Origin: Betaproteobacteria bacterium
GTDB lineage: Bacteria; Pseudomonadota; Gammaproteobacteria; Burkholderiales; Sulfuricellaceae
Assembly (NCBI GenBank): GCA_021373185.1
Contig: JAJFTF010000022.1
Coordinates: 29,073 to 93,072, forward strand
Direction: 5' to 3'
DNA: 64,000 nucleotides
The notes under the pieces were generated by a model that ran no database searches, was not told the DNA's origin, and saw nothing but the letters and a program-made list of their open reading frames with translations. The translations under genes and the position numbers were made by a program. Of the stretch, positions 39,812 through 49,880 are shown in pieces (the first letter of the stretch is position 1; every line of letters begins with the position of its first letter).

Positions 39812-40315
39812 TTAGATATACAGGCAGATGTCCGATTCACCGGCAAATTCAAAGAACGATGCCGCGCCAACATAATCGATGCCATCGACAAAATCGCTGT
39901 GCTCGAAACCAAACAGTTCCACGGTCATCTGGCAGGCGAGGAATTTAACTTCCGCCTCCTGGCACATATCGCGCAGGTCGGCGATGGTGGCAACGCCGTT
40001 GTTGGCGATGGTCTGCTTCATCAATGCGGTTGCCAAGGTCTCGAAACCTGGAATATTCGCCTGAATGATATTGGGAATATTCCAGTTGATGTCTCTGAAC
40101 CACTTCGGCCCAAACGGCATCTTCATCGGCATGCCAGGATTGCCCAATGGGCTGACCTTGAGACAGCTCGTATCCTTGCGCACCAGTTGCAAGCCATAGA
40201 AAGTAAAGAAAATCTGTACTTCATAGCCCAGTGCCGCAGCAGTCGAGGCCAGAATGTACGGCGGGTAAGCCCAGTCAAGCGTGCCTTTGGTGGCAATGAT
40301 CGCGAGTTTCTTCAC
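39812..40315 (-). CDS. DsrE-like persulfide-carrier protein (DsrE2 type)
   Basis: A 167-residue cytosolic protein of the DsrE/DsrF-like family. It opens with KLAIIATKGTLDWAYPPYILASTAAALGY, the DsrE2-type start, and ends FEFAGESDICLYI. Candidate persulfide residues are Cys118 and Cys128 (in MCQEAEVKFLACQM). Such proteins accept or store sulfane sulfur from rhodanese and TusA. It is the last gene of a rhodanese-tusA-dsrE run, 46 bases after tusA, which supports this role. Confidence 0.9.
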   Translation of the reverse strand: MKKLAIIATKGTLDWAYPPYILASTAAALGYEVQIFFTFYGLQLVRKDTSCLKVSPLGNPGMPMKMPFGPKWFRDINWNIPNIIQANIPGFETLATALMKQTIANNGVATIADLRDMCQEAEVKFLACQMTVELFGFEHSDFVDGIDYVGAASFFEFAGESDICLYI

Positions 40316-40361
40316 AGTTTGGTCTCCGATGAAATGATTTTTATTTTGTAAGCTGTTTTTT

Positions 40362-40589
40362 TTACTTTTTCTTCATGAAAAACTGATATTTGCCACCTTC
40401 CTGGGTAGAGGAAAGCAATTCGTTGCCGGTCTGCTTGGCAAACGCCTGCATGTCCTTGACGGAACCGGGGTCGGTTGCAACCACCTTCAACACTTGACCG
40501 GCGCCCAATTCAGCTAGCGCCTTCTTGGTACGCAGGATAGGCAAAGGGCAGTTCAGACCGCTAGCGTCCAGTTCTTTATCAAAATTCAT
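40362..40589 (-). CDS. tusA: TusA-family sulfur carrier
   Basis: A 75-residue protein with the TusA signature C-P-x-P (Cys14 in GLNCPLPILRTKKAL), which carries persulfide between donor and acceptor. Length and fold match the family. It lies between the rhodanese and DsrE-like genes, so its job here is probably sulfur oxidation rather than only tRNA thiolation. Confidence 0.95.
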   Translation of the reverse strand: MNFDKELDASGLNCPLPILRTKKALAELGAGQVLKVVATDPGSVKDMQAFAKQTGNELLSSTQEGGKYQFFMKKK

Positions 40590-40682
40590 TTGTTCAATCT
40601 CCTTGAGTGTTGGGGTGAAAAAGAGAATTTATAATATAGATAGGGTCAGATTGCAACTGCCGAGGCAATCTTCTGACAAATA

Positions 40683-41009
40683 TCAGGCCACCTTGGCCAG
40701 CGCCAGACCGGATTGCATCCATGCCATGATGCCACCCTGCAAGTTATATACGTTGTCATGGCCCTTGGCCGCCATGAAGGCGCAAGCCTGCGCCGAACGT
40801 GCGCCGGAGCGGCAATAGAAAATAGTGTGGATATTTTTATCAAGTTCGCCAGCCTTAATCGGCAGCAGGTGCAGCGGCAGGTGTTGCGCACCTTCGATCA
40901 CGCCGTAGGCCACTTCGTTGTCGCCGCGCACGTCTACCAGAGCGAGTTCTTTTTTCTCGCTCAGCAAGGAGCGCAACCCGTGCACGTCAATTTCTTTGAT
41001 CCCAAACAT
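40683..41009 (-). CDS. single-domain rhodanese sulfurtransferase
   Basis: A 108-residue rhodanese with the catalytic loop CRSGAR at residues 66-71 (in FYCRSGARSAQ), Cys66 being the persulfide-forming residue. I start at the ATG at 41009 (MFGIKEIDVHGL); a TTG 12 codons earlier has weaker support. First gene of the sulfur-relay run with tusA and dsrE. Confidence 0.93.
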   Translation of the reverse strand: MFGIKEIDVHGLRSLLSEKKELALVDVRGDNEVAYGVIEGAQHLPLHLLPIKAGELDKNIHTIFYCRSGARSAQACAFMAAKGHDNVYNLQGGIMAWMQSGLALAKVA

Positions 41010-41111
41010 AACTAGAATTTGTCCTTGAAAAAATGTGCGTCGCAAGAAATTCAGAATTTGCTAATATACCAAAAAACCGTCGTTTAGCAAATCGGGGCGC
41101 CCGGTAAAACT

Positions 41112-41591
41112 TCATTCATTCGCCACCCAGTGACCCGACTTTCCACCCCGCTTTTCCAGCAACCGGATGCCATCCATGCGCATCCCTCGGTCAACCGCTT
41201 TGCACATATCGTAGATGGTCAGCAAACCGACGCTGGCAGCAGTCAGCGCCTCCATCTCGACACCGGTCCGCCCCAGCGTTTCCGCAGTAACAACGCACTC
41301 GATCGCCGCCTGAGGCTCATCCACGTTGAACTCGACACTGACTTTGGTGAGCGCGAGCGGGTGGCACAGGGGGATTAATTCAGAAGTGCGCTTCGAAGCC
41401 TGGATTGCAGCAATGCGGGCGACACCGAGCACGTCGCCTTTTTTCGCGCCACCCTCCAGAATCAACTTCAATGTCGCCGACTGCATGGTAATTTTTCCGG
41501 CGGCACGGGCAATACGACGGGTTTCCGTCTTCTCCGCCACGCCCACCATGTGCGCTTGGCCAGACTCGTCAAAATGGGTAAATCCACTCAT
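41112..41591 (-). CDS. moaC: cyclic pyranopterin monophosphate synthase MoaC
   Basis: A 159-residue molybdenum-cofactor enzyme that turns the MoaA product into cyclic pyranopterin. [13 protein letters not shown] and [26 protein letters not shown] are classic. The start at 41591 ([16 protein letters not shown]) fits the family length. It overlaps no neighbour except the 5' end region of the divergent BepA-like gene and is 102 bases from the rhodanese gene. Confidence 0.96.
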   Translation of the reverse strand: MSGFTHFDESGQAHMVGVAEKTETRRIARAAGKITMQSATLKLILEGGAKKGDVLGVARIAAIQASKRTSELIPLCHPLALTKVSVEFNVDEPQAAIECVVTAETLGRTGVEMEALTAASVGLLTIYDMCKAVDRGMRMDGIRLLEKRGGKSGHWVANE

Positions 41592-41642
41592 TTCCGGTAC
41601 CTGAATAATGAACTTATATTTTAAAGCGATTATCATAGCACC

Positions 41643-43073
41643 ATGAATTTTCGCCACCTAATCCCGCTTATCCTGCTGCTTGCCATATCTGGCGTACCGG
41701 CAGACGGCCTGCCCGATCTCGGCGAGGCATCACAAAATACGCTCTCTCCGCAAATGGAGCGTCGTATCGGCGAGACCATCATGTATGATATCCGCCGCGA
41801 CCGCAGCATGGTGGACGATGCCGAACTGACCGATTATCTCAACAACCTCGGTTACCGGTTAGTAGCGTCCAGCCAAGGCAACCTGCAGGATTTCGAGTTC
41901 TTCGTGCTGCGCGACAACACCCTGAATGCTTTCGCCATGCCTGGCGGTTTCATCGGCGTGCACACCGGGTTGATCCTGGCAGCGCAAAGCGAGTCGGAAC
42001 TTGCCGCGGTACTCGGCCATGAAATCGCCCACGTCACCCAGCATCACCTGGCGCGAATCATCGCCAAGCAGGAGCAAGGCATGGTCACCTCGCTCGCTGC
42101 CTTGGCAGTGGCAATTCTGTCCGCGCGCTCCAACCCGCAAGTGGCCAACGCCGCCATGGCAACGGCGCAAGCAAGCTCGATCCAGACCCAACTGAATTTC
42201 ACCCGCGATCATGAGCGCGAGGCCGATCGCCTGGGCCTGCAGACTTTATCCAAGGCAGGCTTCGACCCGCGCGCGGCGGCTTCATTTTTCGAGCGGATGC
42301 AAAAATCCACCCGAATTTATGAAAACAATGCGCCGGAATACCTGCGCACCCACCCGATCACCAGCGACCGTATCGCCGACCTGCAGAACCGGCTGGAAAG
42401 CCTGCCGTACCATCAGGTTCCAGACAGCCTGGAATTTCAGTTGATGCGTGCCAAGCTGCGCGCCGAAGAAGGAACTCCACAGCATGCTGTAACCCATTTC
42501 GAGAGCGCACTGCGCGAGAAAAAATACAGCAATGAAGTCGCCGCACGTTATGGCTTAACCACTACTTTGCTGCGTGCTCAAGAATATGCACGCGCCGAAC
42601 AGGAGCTGGCGCGTTTACGCAAGATCGCCGCACCCAATGCGATAATTGAAAATCTGGCGATCCGTATCAGGGCCGCGACTGGCCCGCAAGGTACCGTCAT
42701 CGCTCAATACCAGGCCACCCTGAAAAACTTCCCAGACCACCGTGCTCTGGTGTACGGTTATGCTGAAGCACTGCTGCAAAATCGTCAGAGCGGCGATGCA
42801 TTGAAACTGGTTGCCGACCGGTTGCGCCGTTTTCCAAACGATGCGCGACTCTACGAATTGCAGGCGCAAGCCTATGCCATGCAGGGCAAGAAATTGCTTT
42901 CGCACCAGGCACAAGCAGAAGCTTATGCTCACCAAGGCAATCTGGTCGCTGCAATCGAACAATTGCAATATGGGCTAAAAGCAGGTGATGGCGATTTCTA
43001 CCAACTCTCGATATCTGAGGCCCGACTCAAGGCATTGCGCACGGAACACGCCGAACTGGAAAAGAAACCCTGA
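41643..43073 (+). CDS. BepA-like M48 metalloprotease with TPR domain
   Basis: A 476-residue periplasmic protein: signal peptide (residues 1-20), M48 catalytic domain with HEIAH at 126-130 and a third ligand Glu in [11 protein letters not shown], then TPR-like helical repeats to the end. This is the layout of BepA/YfgC, which checks LptD and outer-membrane assembly. Unlike the M48-like lipoprotein near the right end of the window, its active-site motif is intact. Confidence 0.93.
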   Translation: MNFRHLIPLILLLAISGVPADGLPDLGEASQNTLSPQMERRIGETIMYDIRRDRSMVDDAELTDYLNNLGYRLVASSQGNLQDFEFFVLRDNTLNAFAMPGGFIGVHTGLILAAQSESELAAVLGHEIAHVTQHHLARIIAKQEQGMVTSLAALAVAILSARSNPQVANAAMATAQASSIQTQLNFTRDHEREADRLGLQTLSKAGFDPRAAASFFERMQKSTRIYENNAPEYLRTHPITSDRIADLQNRLESLPYHQVPDSLEFQLMRAKLRAEEGTPQHAVTHFESALREKKYSNEVAARYGLTTTLLRAQEYARAEQELARLRKIAAPNAIIENLAIRIRAATGPQGTVIAQYQATLKNFPDHRALVYGYAEALLQNRQSGDALKLVADRLRRFPNDARLYELQAQAYAMQGKKLLSHQAQAEAYAHQGNLVAAIEQLQYGLKAGDGDFYQLSISEARLKALRTEHAELEKKP

Positions 43074-43170
43074 ATAGATAAGGGGAAAAACACCCTACAT
43101 TTTTTTCGTAGGCACTTGAAAAATTCGCTGCCGGCGTCAAAATGCAACTGTAAGCCTCAAGGAATAAAGA

Positions 43171-43479
43171 ATGGGTAGCAAGCGTCAGGAAACTTCAGTT
43201 CTGGAAGCGGTAAAGAGCCGGCCAAAATCTCCGCCGCTGTTCAAGGTGGTGCTGCTAAACGATGACTTCACCCCAATGGATTTTGTCATCGAAGTACTGC
43301 AGCAGTTTTTTTCAAAGACCCGCGAACAGGCAACAGGGATTATGCTCAAAGTACATACGGAAGGCGCCGGAGTTTGCGGGGTATACCCCAAGGATATCGC
43401 AGCAACCAAGGTAGAACAGGTCGTGGCATTCGCCCGGCAGCATCAGCATCCGTTGCAATGCGTGATGGAGGAAAATTGA
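43171..43479 (+). CDS. clpS: ATP-dependent Clp protease adaptor ClpS
   Basis: A 102-residue N-end-rule adaptor: [19 protein letters not shown] near residues 17-35 and the pocket residues in [21 protein letters not shown] are typical. It delivers N-degron substrates to ClpAP. It ends 1 base before clpA. Confidence 0.97.
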   Translation: MGSKRQETSVLEAVKSRPKSPPLFKVVLLNDDFTPMDFVIEVLQQFFSKTREQATGIMLKVHTEGAGVCGVYPKDIAATKVEQVVAFARQHQHPLQCVMEEN

Positions 43480-43480
43480 A

Positions 43481-45745
43481 ATGATCGCACAGGAACTCGA
43501 AGTCTCGCTGCATATGGCCTTTATGGACGCACGCCAGAAGCGCCACGAATTCATCACCGTGGAACACCTGCTACTGGCCATGCTGGACAATCCAAGCGCC
43601 GCCAAGGTATTGCAAGCCTGTGCCGCCAATCTCGATGACCTGCGCAAAGCGCTGGCCAACTTCGTCGCCACCGAGACCCCCACTGTAGAAGGGTCGGAAG
43701 AAGTGGATACGCAACCCACCTTGGGCTTCCAGCGCGTAATCCAGCGCGCGATCCTGCACGTGCAATCCTCCGGCAGGAAGGAAGTGACCGGCGCCAACGT
43801 GCTGGTCGCCATTTTTGGCGAGAAAGATTCGCACGCGGTATATTTCCTCACCCAGCAAGGAATTTCCCGCTTTGACGTGGTGAACTATATTTCCCATGGC
43901 ACCAGCAAGGTACCTGAAGGCAATACGGCACGGCCCGACGTGGAACAGGAATCCGAACAGGAAAGCACCCCCGCCGGTGCGCTGGAAAATTACACACAAA
44001 ACCTGAATGTTCAGGCTTTGGCCGGCAAGATCGACCCGCTGATCGGGCGCGAACTGGAACTGGAGCGAACCATCCAGACCCTGTGCCGCCGTCGCAAAAA
44101 CAATCCGCTACTGGTTGGCGAAGCGGGCGTGGGCAAGACCGCCATCGCCGAAGGCTTGGCGCGGCGCATCGTCGAAAACGAGGTACCCGAGGTGCTGGCC
44201 GAAAGTACCGTTTACTCGCTCGACATGGGCGCGTTGCTGGCTGGCACTAAATATCGGGGCGACTTCGAACAGCGGCTCAAGGCGGTGCTGAAACAACTCA
44301 CGGAAGACCCGCATGCCATTCTGTTCATCGACGAGATCCACACCCTGATCGGCGCCGGCGCAGCGTCCGGCGGCACGCTCGACGCCTCGAATCTGCTCAA
44401 GCCGGCCTTGAGTTCAGGTCTGCTGCGCTGCATCGGCGCCACCACATTCAACGAATATCGCGGCATTTTCGAAAAAGACCACGCCTTGTCGCGGCGCTTT
44501 CAGAAAATCGACGTGCCGGAACCTTCGGTGGAAGAAACCATTGCCATCCTGCGTGGCCTGAAGTCGCGCTTCGAGTCCCACCATGGCGTCAAGTACACTG
44601 CCGCCGCATTGACTACTGCAGCCGAGCTTTCTGCGCGTTACATCAATGACCGCCACCTGCCCGACAAGGCCATCGACGTAATCGACGAGGCGGGCGCTGC
44701 ACAGCGCATCCTGCCGAAATCAAAACAGAAAAAAACCATCTCCCACAAGGAGATCGAGGATATCGTCGCAAAAATTGCGCGCATTCCACCGAAAAATATT
44801 TCCAGCGACGACCGCACCGCGCTCAAGACTCTCGACCGTGACCTGAAATCCGTGGTGTTTGGTCAGGAAAAGGCCATTGATGCGCTCTCGACGGCCATCA
44901 AGATGGCGCGCAGCGGTCTCGGCAACCCGCAGAAGCCTATCGGTTCATTCCTGTTCTCCGGGCCGACCGGTGTCGGCAAAACCGAAGTAGCGAGGCAACT
45001 GGCCTATACGCTCGGCATCGAGCTGATCCGCTTCGACATGTCCGAATACATGGAGCGACACGCGGTATCGCGCCTGATTGGCGCGCCGCCCGGCTATGTC
45101 GGCTTCGAGCAAGGCGGCCTGCTCACCGAGGCGATCACCAAGCATCCTTATGCGGTACTGCTGCTCGACGAAATCGAAAAAGCCCATCCCGACATCTTCA
45201 GCATCCTGCTGCAAGTAATGGATCACGGCACGCTCACCGACAATAATGGCCGCAAGGCGGACTTCCGCAACGTGATCATCGTCATGACCACCAATGCCGG
45301 TGCCGAATCCCTGACCAAATCGGCGATGGGATTCACCACCGCACAAAAACCCGGCGATGAAATGGTGGAAATCAAGCGGCTATTCAGCCCGGAATTCAGG
45401 AACCGGCTCGACGGCACCATCTCCTTCGCACCGCTGAACCATGAAGTCATACTGCGCGTAGTGGACAAGTTCCTGATGCAACTGGAGGAACAACTGCATG
45501 AGAAGAAGGTGGAGGCAGTGTTTACCGATGCGCTGAAAGATTACCTGGCCAAACACGGTTTCGACCCAGCCATGGGTGCACGACCCATGGCACGGCTAAT
45601 CCAGGACACTATCCGCAAGGCACTGGCGGACGAACTGTTGTTTGGCCGCTTGGCCAGCGGCGGCAAGGTCGTCGTGGATATCGACAAGGACGAGAAGGTT
45701 TTGCTCGAATTCGCCGAGAAGATGGAAAGCGCGGTCAGCGCCTGA
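43481..45745 (+). CDS. clpA: ATP-dependent Clp protease ATPase subunit ClpA
   Basis: A 754-residue AAA+ unfoldase with two ATPase modules. Walker A motifs are GEAGVGKT near residue 214 and GPTGVGKT near 494; the N-domain opens [33 protein letters not shown]. An IGF-like loop for ClpP docking is not checked in detail. Paired with clpS as usual. Confidence 0.98.
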   Translation: MIAQELEVSLHMAFMDARQKRHEFITVEHLLLAMLDNPSAAKVLQACAANLDDLRKALANFVATETPTVEGSEEVDTQPTLGFQRVIQRAILHVQSSGRKEVTGANVLVAIFGEKDSHAVYFLTQQGISRFDVVNYISHGTSKVPEGNTARPDVEQESEQESTPAGALENYTQNLNVQALAGKIDPLIGRELELERTIQTLCRRRKNNPLLVGEAGVGKTAIAEGLARRIVENEVPEVLAESTVYSLDMGALLAGTKYRGDFEQRLKAVLKQLTEDPHAILFIDEIHTLIGAGAASGGTLDASNLLKPALSSGLLRCIGATTFNEYRGIFEKDHALSRRFQKIDVPEPSVEETIAILRGLKSRFESHHGVKYTAAALTTAAELSARYINDRHLPDKAIDVIDEAGAAQRILPKSKQKKTISHKEIEDIVAKIARIPPKNISSDDRTALKTLDRDLKSVVFGQEKAIDALSTAIKMARSGLGNPQKPIGSFLFSGPTGVGKTEVARQLAYTLGIELIRFDMSEYMERHAVSRLIGAPPGYVGFEQGGLLTEAITKHPYAVLLLDEIEKAHPDIFSILLQVMDHGTLTDNNGRKADFRNVIIVMTTNAGAESLTKSAMGFTTAQKPGDEMVEIKRLFSPEFRNRLDGTISFAPLNHEVILRVVDKFLMQLEEQLHEKKVEAVFTDALKDYLAKHGFDPAMGARPMARLIQDTIRKALADELLFGRLASGGKVVVDIDKDEKVLLEFAEKMESAVSA

Positions 45746-45761
45746 GAAATTCAGGCGATTT

Positions 45762-45804
45762 TCAGGCACAAAAAAGGCGCATCTTGCGCCTTTTTTGTGC
45801 CTGA
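45762..45804. terminator. bidirectional terminator between clpA and DUF2892 gene
   Basis: A perfect inverted repeat with 20-base arms and a 3-base loop, including GGCGCA/TGCGCC with A/T runs outside, so it can end both converging transcripts. Confidence 0.92.
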
Positions 45805-45817
45805 AACGGTAATAACT

Positions 45818-46018
45818 TTATTTCTTGTCCTGCATCGGGCAGGAATTAAAACCGAGCAGCGTGTAAGCCGGACACCAGCCCAACAGTCCAGTGGCCAGAG
45901 GGACGATGCCGATCAGGCCAACCCACAGCGGCAATATGCCAGCGAAACCCAACCCCAGCAATACTACGCCAGCGACGATACGCAATACTTTGTCAATGCC
46001 ACCTACATTCGCTTTCAT
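45818..46018 (-). CDS. small DUF2892 membrane protein
   Basis: A 66-residue protein beginning MKANVGGIDKVLRIVAG, with two hydrophobic helices around a short loop and GWCPAYTLLGFNSCP at the end, the YgaP-type DUF2892 pattern. YgaP homologues have a rhodanese domain fused to this part; here it is free. The two Cys may matter, given the sulfur genes near by. Function is unknown. Confidence 0.88.
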   Translation of the reverse strand: MKANVGGIDKVLRIVAGVVLLGLGFAGILPLWVGLIGIVPLATGLLGWCPAYTLLGFNSCPMQDKK

Positions 46019-46107
46019 CTTCGTTTCCTCCGGTCAATAAATACTTCAATATTTGTATACTAGACCATCGCGCTTCGGATGTATGTGACTTAAGTTACAT
46101 AAAGAAA

Positions 46108-46788
46108 TCACACGGGCAATGAAGCCTGCGCAATCACACGCAAGGCTGCGGTATCGAGGATCTGTATCTGCTCGCGCTTCAGCGCAACCAATCCCTGCCC
46201 CTCAAAACTCTTCAATAGCCGGCTGATGATTTCACGCACGCTACCCAATTCATCCGCCAGGTTCTGGTGAGTAACATTGACCGTTTCCCCCTTCGCCAGC
46301 AGGAGCGCTGCCAACCGTTGGTCGAGCTTGCGGAATGCGATCTCCTCAACCAGTTGCATCAGCTCTGCGAGGCGTTCGCCGAACAACCTGAAAATGACGG
46401 CGCGAAAAGGCGAATGCTGCTCGATCAATTGGGTAAACAACGCCCTCGGCACCACCACGGCAGCAAGATCGCTTTCTGCCACGCCGCGCGCCGGATAAGC
46501 GGCTTCGCCGAGCAGGCAACTGCTGGTGATGATGCAGCTTTCACCGGGCAATACGCGGTAGAGCTGCAACTCACGTCCATTCGCTCCAGCCTTAGCGACA
46601 CGCACCGAACCCGACAACAACATGGGAAACGCTTGGCACGGGCCGCTCGACTCAAACAACACCGTCCCCGCCGGCGCCTCAATGTAGGCGGCCTCTCTGT
46701 CGAAGCGCTGCCACAGGGCGGCGGACATACCCGACAACGCCGGAAATAGCGTAAAAAGACGATCCTTGACCGAATTTTCCATGCTCAT
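46108..46788 (-). CDS. Crp/Fnr family transcription regulator
   Basis: A 226-residue regulator: cyclic-nucleotide-binding-like barrel (residues about 10-140), dimer helix, and a winged HTH (VTHQNLADELGSVREIISRLLKSFEGQGLV). The N-terminal Cys cluster of Fnr is absent, so it does not use an Fnr-type iron-sulfur cluster. Its start overlaps the stop of the sigma-54 activator gene by ATGA, so both come from one message. Its target is not shown by sequence. Confidence 0.93.
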   Translation of the reverse strand: MSMENSVKDRLFTLFPALSGMSAALWQRFDREAAYIEAPAGTVLFESSGPCQAFPMLLSGSVRVAKAGANGRELQLYRVLPGESCIITSSCLLGEAAYPARGVAESDLAAVVVPRALFTQLIEQHSPFRAVIFRLFGERLAELMQLVEEIAFRKLDQRLAALLLAKGETVNVTHQNLADELGSVREIISRLLKSFEGQGLVALKREQIQILDTAALRVIAQASLPV

Positions 46789-48149
46789 CCCTTATGCAAG
46801 CCGTAGCGGTTCAGTTTACGATACAAGGTACGCTCGCTGATGCCAAGGATATCCGCCACCGTGCGCCGATGGCCGCTGTGCCGCGCCAGCAAATCCTGAA
46901 TATGACGGTTTTCCATTTCTTCGATGGAAAGGCCGGCAGAGTTCGCCATGGCTGCAGCCTCCGTCACTGGAAGCGGCGATTCCGGTTGTGGCGTTTTTTG
47001 CGGTATAACATCGACAGAGCTCTCGAACTGAATGTGCTTGGCATGAATAATCCCATTGGCTGTCAAGGCCGCCGCTTTCTGTAGCACATTGCGCAGTTCG
47101 CGCACATTGCCGGGATAATCATAAGCCATCAAGCGGGAAATTGCGTCAGCGCCAAGCCGTGAACGCCGCTTGGTGACACCACCAATTCGGGCAAGCAACG
47201 CCTCTGCCAACGCCGGGATGTCAGGCCGCCGCTCGCGCAAGGACGGAAGCGTCACATCAATGCCGGCAATACGATAATAAAGATCTTCACGAAACAGCCC
47301 CTGATCGACACGATCCAGCAAATTTCGGTTGGTGGCGGAAACAATGCGTACCTCCGCCGTCAAACTTTCCGTACCACCTACCCGGCGGTATTCACCCGTT
47401 TCCAGCACGCGCAGCAGCTTGGGCTGCATGGAAAGCGGGATTTCGCCGACTTCATCGAGAAACAACGTACCGCCATGAGCCAGCTCGAACAACCCTTGTT
47501 TGCGCCCGATACAGCCGGTAAAAGCGCCACGTTCGTGACCAAAAAACTCACTTTCGAATACCGATTCTGCAATTGCCGCGCAGTTTACCGCGACGTAGGG
47601 ACGTCCCTTCCGTGTCGAACTCCTGTGCACAAACTCTGCAGCCAGCTCCTTACCGACGCCGCTTTCCCCATAAAGCAGAATCGGCGCCTCGGAATCAGCC
47701 ACGCGCCCCAGTTTTTCGGCGCACGCCAGAAAGGCGGGAGATTGCCCGATCATGCGCATTTCATCACAATCCAGCTCGTCCGATGACCCCAGTGGCACAA
47801 TCGCTTCGCCCAGATACAGGCTGCCATCCATCCCGCGAATCGGATGGCCTTTGAGCCGCACGCGCTCGGCATGATCGTGATTATCATAATGAACATGCAG
47901 AACCTGGCAAGGCTCCCCGGTTGCGAACACTTTCTGATGCGGACAGACCTCGCCGTTTTCGTGGCAGGGAACAGACGAATGATGGGAAATCTCATGACAT
48001 AAGCGGCCCACAATCTCGTCCTGACTCATGCCGTACACCAAACAATAGGCATGGTTGGCTGAAACCACGCGATAATTCGCATCGATCAGCACAAAGGGAT
48101 TGTCCTGAATATTAATCAGGGACTGCAAATCGATCGCAAGATTATTCAC
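46785..48149 (-). CDS. sigma-54 dependent activator with Cys-rich PAS domain
   Basis: A 454-residue activator: PAS domain (about 10-115) with Cys51, Cys62, Cys69 and Cys81, AAA+ domain with Walker A GESGVGKE at 161-168 and Walker B LFLDEVGE near 229-236, and a Fis-type HTH at the end ([22 protein letters not shown]). The loop that touches sigma-54, normally GAFTGA, reads GAFTGC (residues 208-213). It has no receiver domain, so the PAS part presumably senses the signal. It is divergent from a sulfide:quinone oxidoreductase gene with a sigma-54 promoter, its likely target. Confidence 0.93.
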   Translation of the reverse strand: MNNLAIDLQSLINIQDNPFVLIDANYRVVSANHAYCLVYGMSQDEIVGRLCHEISHHSSVPCHENGEVCPHQKVFATGEPCQVLHVHYDNHDHAERVRLKGHPIRGMDGSLYLGEAIVPLGSSDELDCDEMRMIGQSPAFLACAEKLGRVADSEAPILLYGESGVGKELAAEFVHRSSTRKGRPYVAVNCAAIAESVFESEFFGHERGAFTGCIGRKQGLFELAHGGTLFLDEVGEIPLSMQPKLLRVLETGEYRRVGGTESLTAEVRIVSATNRNLLDRVDQGLFREDLYYRIAGIDVTLPSLRERRPDIPALAEALLARIGGVTKRRSRLGADAISRLMAYDYPGNVRELRNVLQKAAALTANGIIHAKHIQFESSVDVIPQKTPQPESPLPVTEAAAMANSAGLSIEEMENRHIQDLLARHSGHRRTVADILGISERTLYRKLNRYGLHKG

Positions 48150-48481
48150 ATTTTCACCCCATTTGATGACTTTTTGTCATGACACAGTATATCCATAACA
48201 AATCATCTATGTAAATCATAATGTTGTTTTAAATTTGCCATGCCATGGCACCATTGTACGAGATGATTCATGACATCATGGCATGACGTTATGTCATGCC
48301 AAAAAAAAACAAAACATCAAAATATATAACATAAACAACACAGTACATTATGGCACGCGAATTGCTGATAAATTTCTACTTTAGATGATCGCAATCAAAT
48401 AACAATAATGCGCTGAAGTCCTTGATCGACAAGGGTCCCAAACAACACATTAATTATCCAATTTTCAAGGAATAAACACAG
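48150..48481 (+). promoter_or_regulatory. divergent control region with inverted repeats
   Basis: A 332-base AT-rich gap between the activator and sqr. It holds palindromes TGTCATGACA (48175-48184) and TGCCATGGCA (48241-48250) and an inverted repeat GCATGAC-N5-GTCATGC (48281-48299), probable activator-binding sites sharing the core GTCATG/GCATGAC. An A-run (48301-48309) between the last site and the -24/-12 promoter could help bend the DNA. Confidence 0.75.
48351..48365 (+). promoter_or_regulatory. sigma-54 promoter of sqr
   Basis: TGGCACGCGAATTGC matches the -24/-12 consensus (TGGCACG-N4-TTGC), with GG and GC exactly 10 bases apart. The transcription start should be near 48377, giving a leader of about 105 bases to the sqr ATG at 48482. 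Confidence 0.9.
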
Positions 48482-49750
48482 ATGGCACATATCGTAATTC
48501 TTGGCGCAGGTATTGGCGGCATGTCGTGCGCCTACGAAATGCAGGAGCAGGCCCGACCACAAGACAAGGTCACCGTCATTTCGGATTCATCGGATTTTCA
48601 GTTTACCCCTTCCAACCCTTGGGTCGCCGTCAACTGGCGCACCAAGGAAGACATCACTATCCCCCTTGCTCCCTATCTGGAGCGCAAGGGCATCAACTTG
48701 ATCGCCACGGCAGCGAAGCGCGTTCACCCGGAAAAGAATGAAATTGAGCTTGTAGATGGAAAAACCGTCCCCTACGATTTCCTGGTCATCGCCACCGGCC
48801 CGAAACTGGCCTTCGATGAAGTGGAAGGCATGGGTCCCGGCAAGAACACCCAGTCCGTTTGCCATGTCGATCACGCTGTTGAAGCGGGCAAGGCGTGGGA
48901 CAAGTTTGTCCAAGACCCGGGCCCGATCGTGGTGGGCGCCGTACAGATGGCTTCCTGCTACGGCCCGGCCTATGAATTTGCCTTCATCATGGAAACCGAC
49001 CTGCGTCGGCGCAAGATTCGCGACAAGGTACCGATGACCTACGTCACCGCCGAACCCTACATCGGCCACCTCGGCTTAGGCGGTGTCGGCGACTCGAAAG
49101 GCTTGCTGGAATCGGCCATGCGCGAGCGCCACATCAAGTGGATCTGCAACGCCAAAGTCACCAAGATCGAGTCCGGCAAAATGTTCGTTACCGAGCTGGA
49201 CGACATGGGCAACGTCAAAAAAGAACACGAGCTGCCATTCAAGCACTCGATGATGCTGCCGGCTTTCAAGGGTATCGACGCGGTGTTCGGCATCGATGGC
49301 CTGACCAATCCACGCGGTTTCATCCTGATCGATCCGTTCCAGCGCAACCCGAAATACAACAATATCTACGGCGTTGGCGTCTGCGTTGCCATCCCGCCGG
49401 TGGAAGCCACGCCGGTGCCGACCGGCGCACCCAAGACCGGCTACATGATCGAAACCATGGTCACGTCAACCGTGCATAACATCCGTGCCGCGCTCGACGG
49501 CAAGGAGCCTGATTTCAAGGCCACCTGGAACGCCATCTGCCTGGCCGACTTTGGCGATACCGGTGCAGCTTTCGTGGCGCTGCCGCAGATTCCGCCACGC
49601 AACGTCAACTGGTTCAAGGAAGGCAAATGGGTGCACCTGGCAAAGATCGCCTTCGAAAAATACTTCATCCGCAAGATGAAGAAAGGCACCACCGAGCCGA
49701 TTTACGAGAAATATGTGCTCGGCGTACTGGGCATCAAGAAGAAGAAATAA
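48482..49750 (+). CDS. sqr: sulfide:quinone oxidoreductase
   Basis: A 422-residue FAD flavoprotein that oxidises sulfide to polysulfide and feeds electrons to quinone at the membrane. N-terminal FAD motif [10 protein letters not shown]; Cys127, Cys159 ([11 protein letters not shown]) and Cys353 (NAICLADFG) sit almost exactly where Acidithiobacillus ferrooxidans SQR has its three redox Cys (128, 160, 356). A C-terminal Lys-rich amphipathic tail would touch the membrane. It is driven by a sigma-54 promoter next to its probable activator. SQR subtype cannot be fixed by eye. Confidence 0.92.
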   Translation: MAHIVILGAGIGGMSCAYEMQEQARPQDKVTVISDSSDFQFTPSNPWVAVNWRTKEDITIPLAPYLERKGINLIATAAKRVHPEKNEIELVDGKTVPYDFLVIATGPKLAFDEVEGMGPGKNTQSVCHVDHAVEAGKAWDKFVQDPGPIVVGAVQMASCYGPAYEFAFIMETDLRRRKIRDKVPMTYVTAEPYIGHLGLGGVGDSKGLLESAMRERHIKWICNAKVTKIESGKMFVTELDDMGNVKKEHELPFKHSMMLPAFKGIDAVFGIDGLTNPRGFILIDPFQRNPKYNNIYGVGVCVAIPPVEATPVPTGAPKTGYMIETMVTSTVHNIRAALDGKEPDFKATWNAICLADFGDTGAAFVALPQIPPRNVNWFKEGKWVHLAKIAFEKYFIRKMKKGTTEPIYEKYVLGVLGIKKKK

Positions 49751-49784
49751 CCACCACTGTTTTTTAAGTTTGTGTCTCCGTTTT

Positions 49785-49811
49785 GGGGCGACTTCGGTCG
49801 CCCCTTTTTTT
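49785..49811 (+). terminator. terminator after sqr
   Basis: GGGGCGAC-TTCG-GTCGCCCC hairpin (49785-49804) followed by a T-run, 34 bases after the sqr stop. Confidence 0.92.
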
Positions 49812-49880
49812 ATCCGTGGAAATACCGGATATAATGAACAATTCTTGGAACACCATTCTGTAGCTGTGCGAGCGCCCTCC

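Noticed and set aside
45797..46063. 88-codon plus-strand ORF over the DUF2892 gene
   Set aside because: The DUF2892 frame on the minus strand is a clear family match; this one begins inside the terminator.
48175..48299. Repeats here considered as a CRISPR array
   Set aside because: Only a few short palindromes of 10-19 bases with irregular spacing; they suit activator sites, not repeats with spacers.
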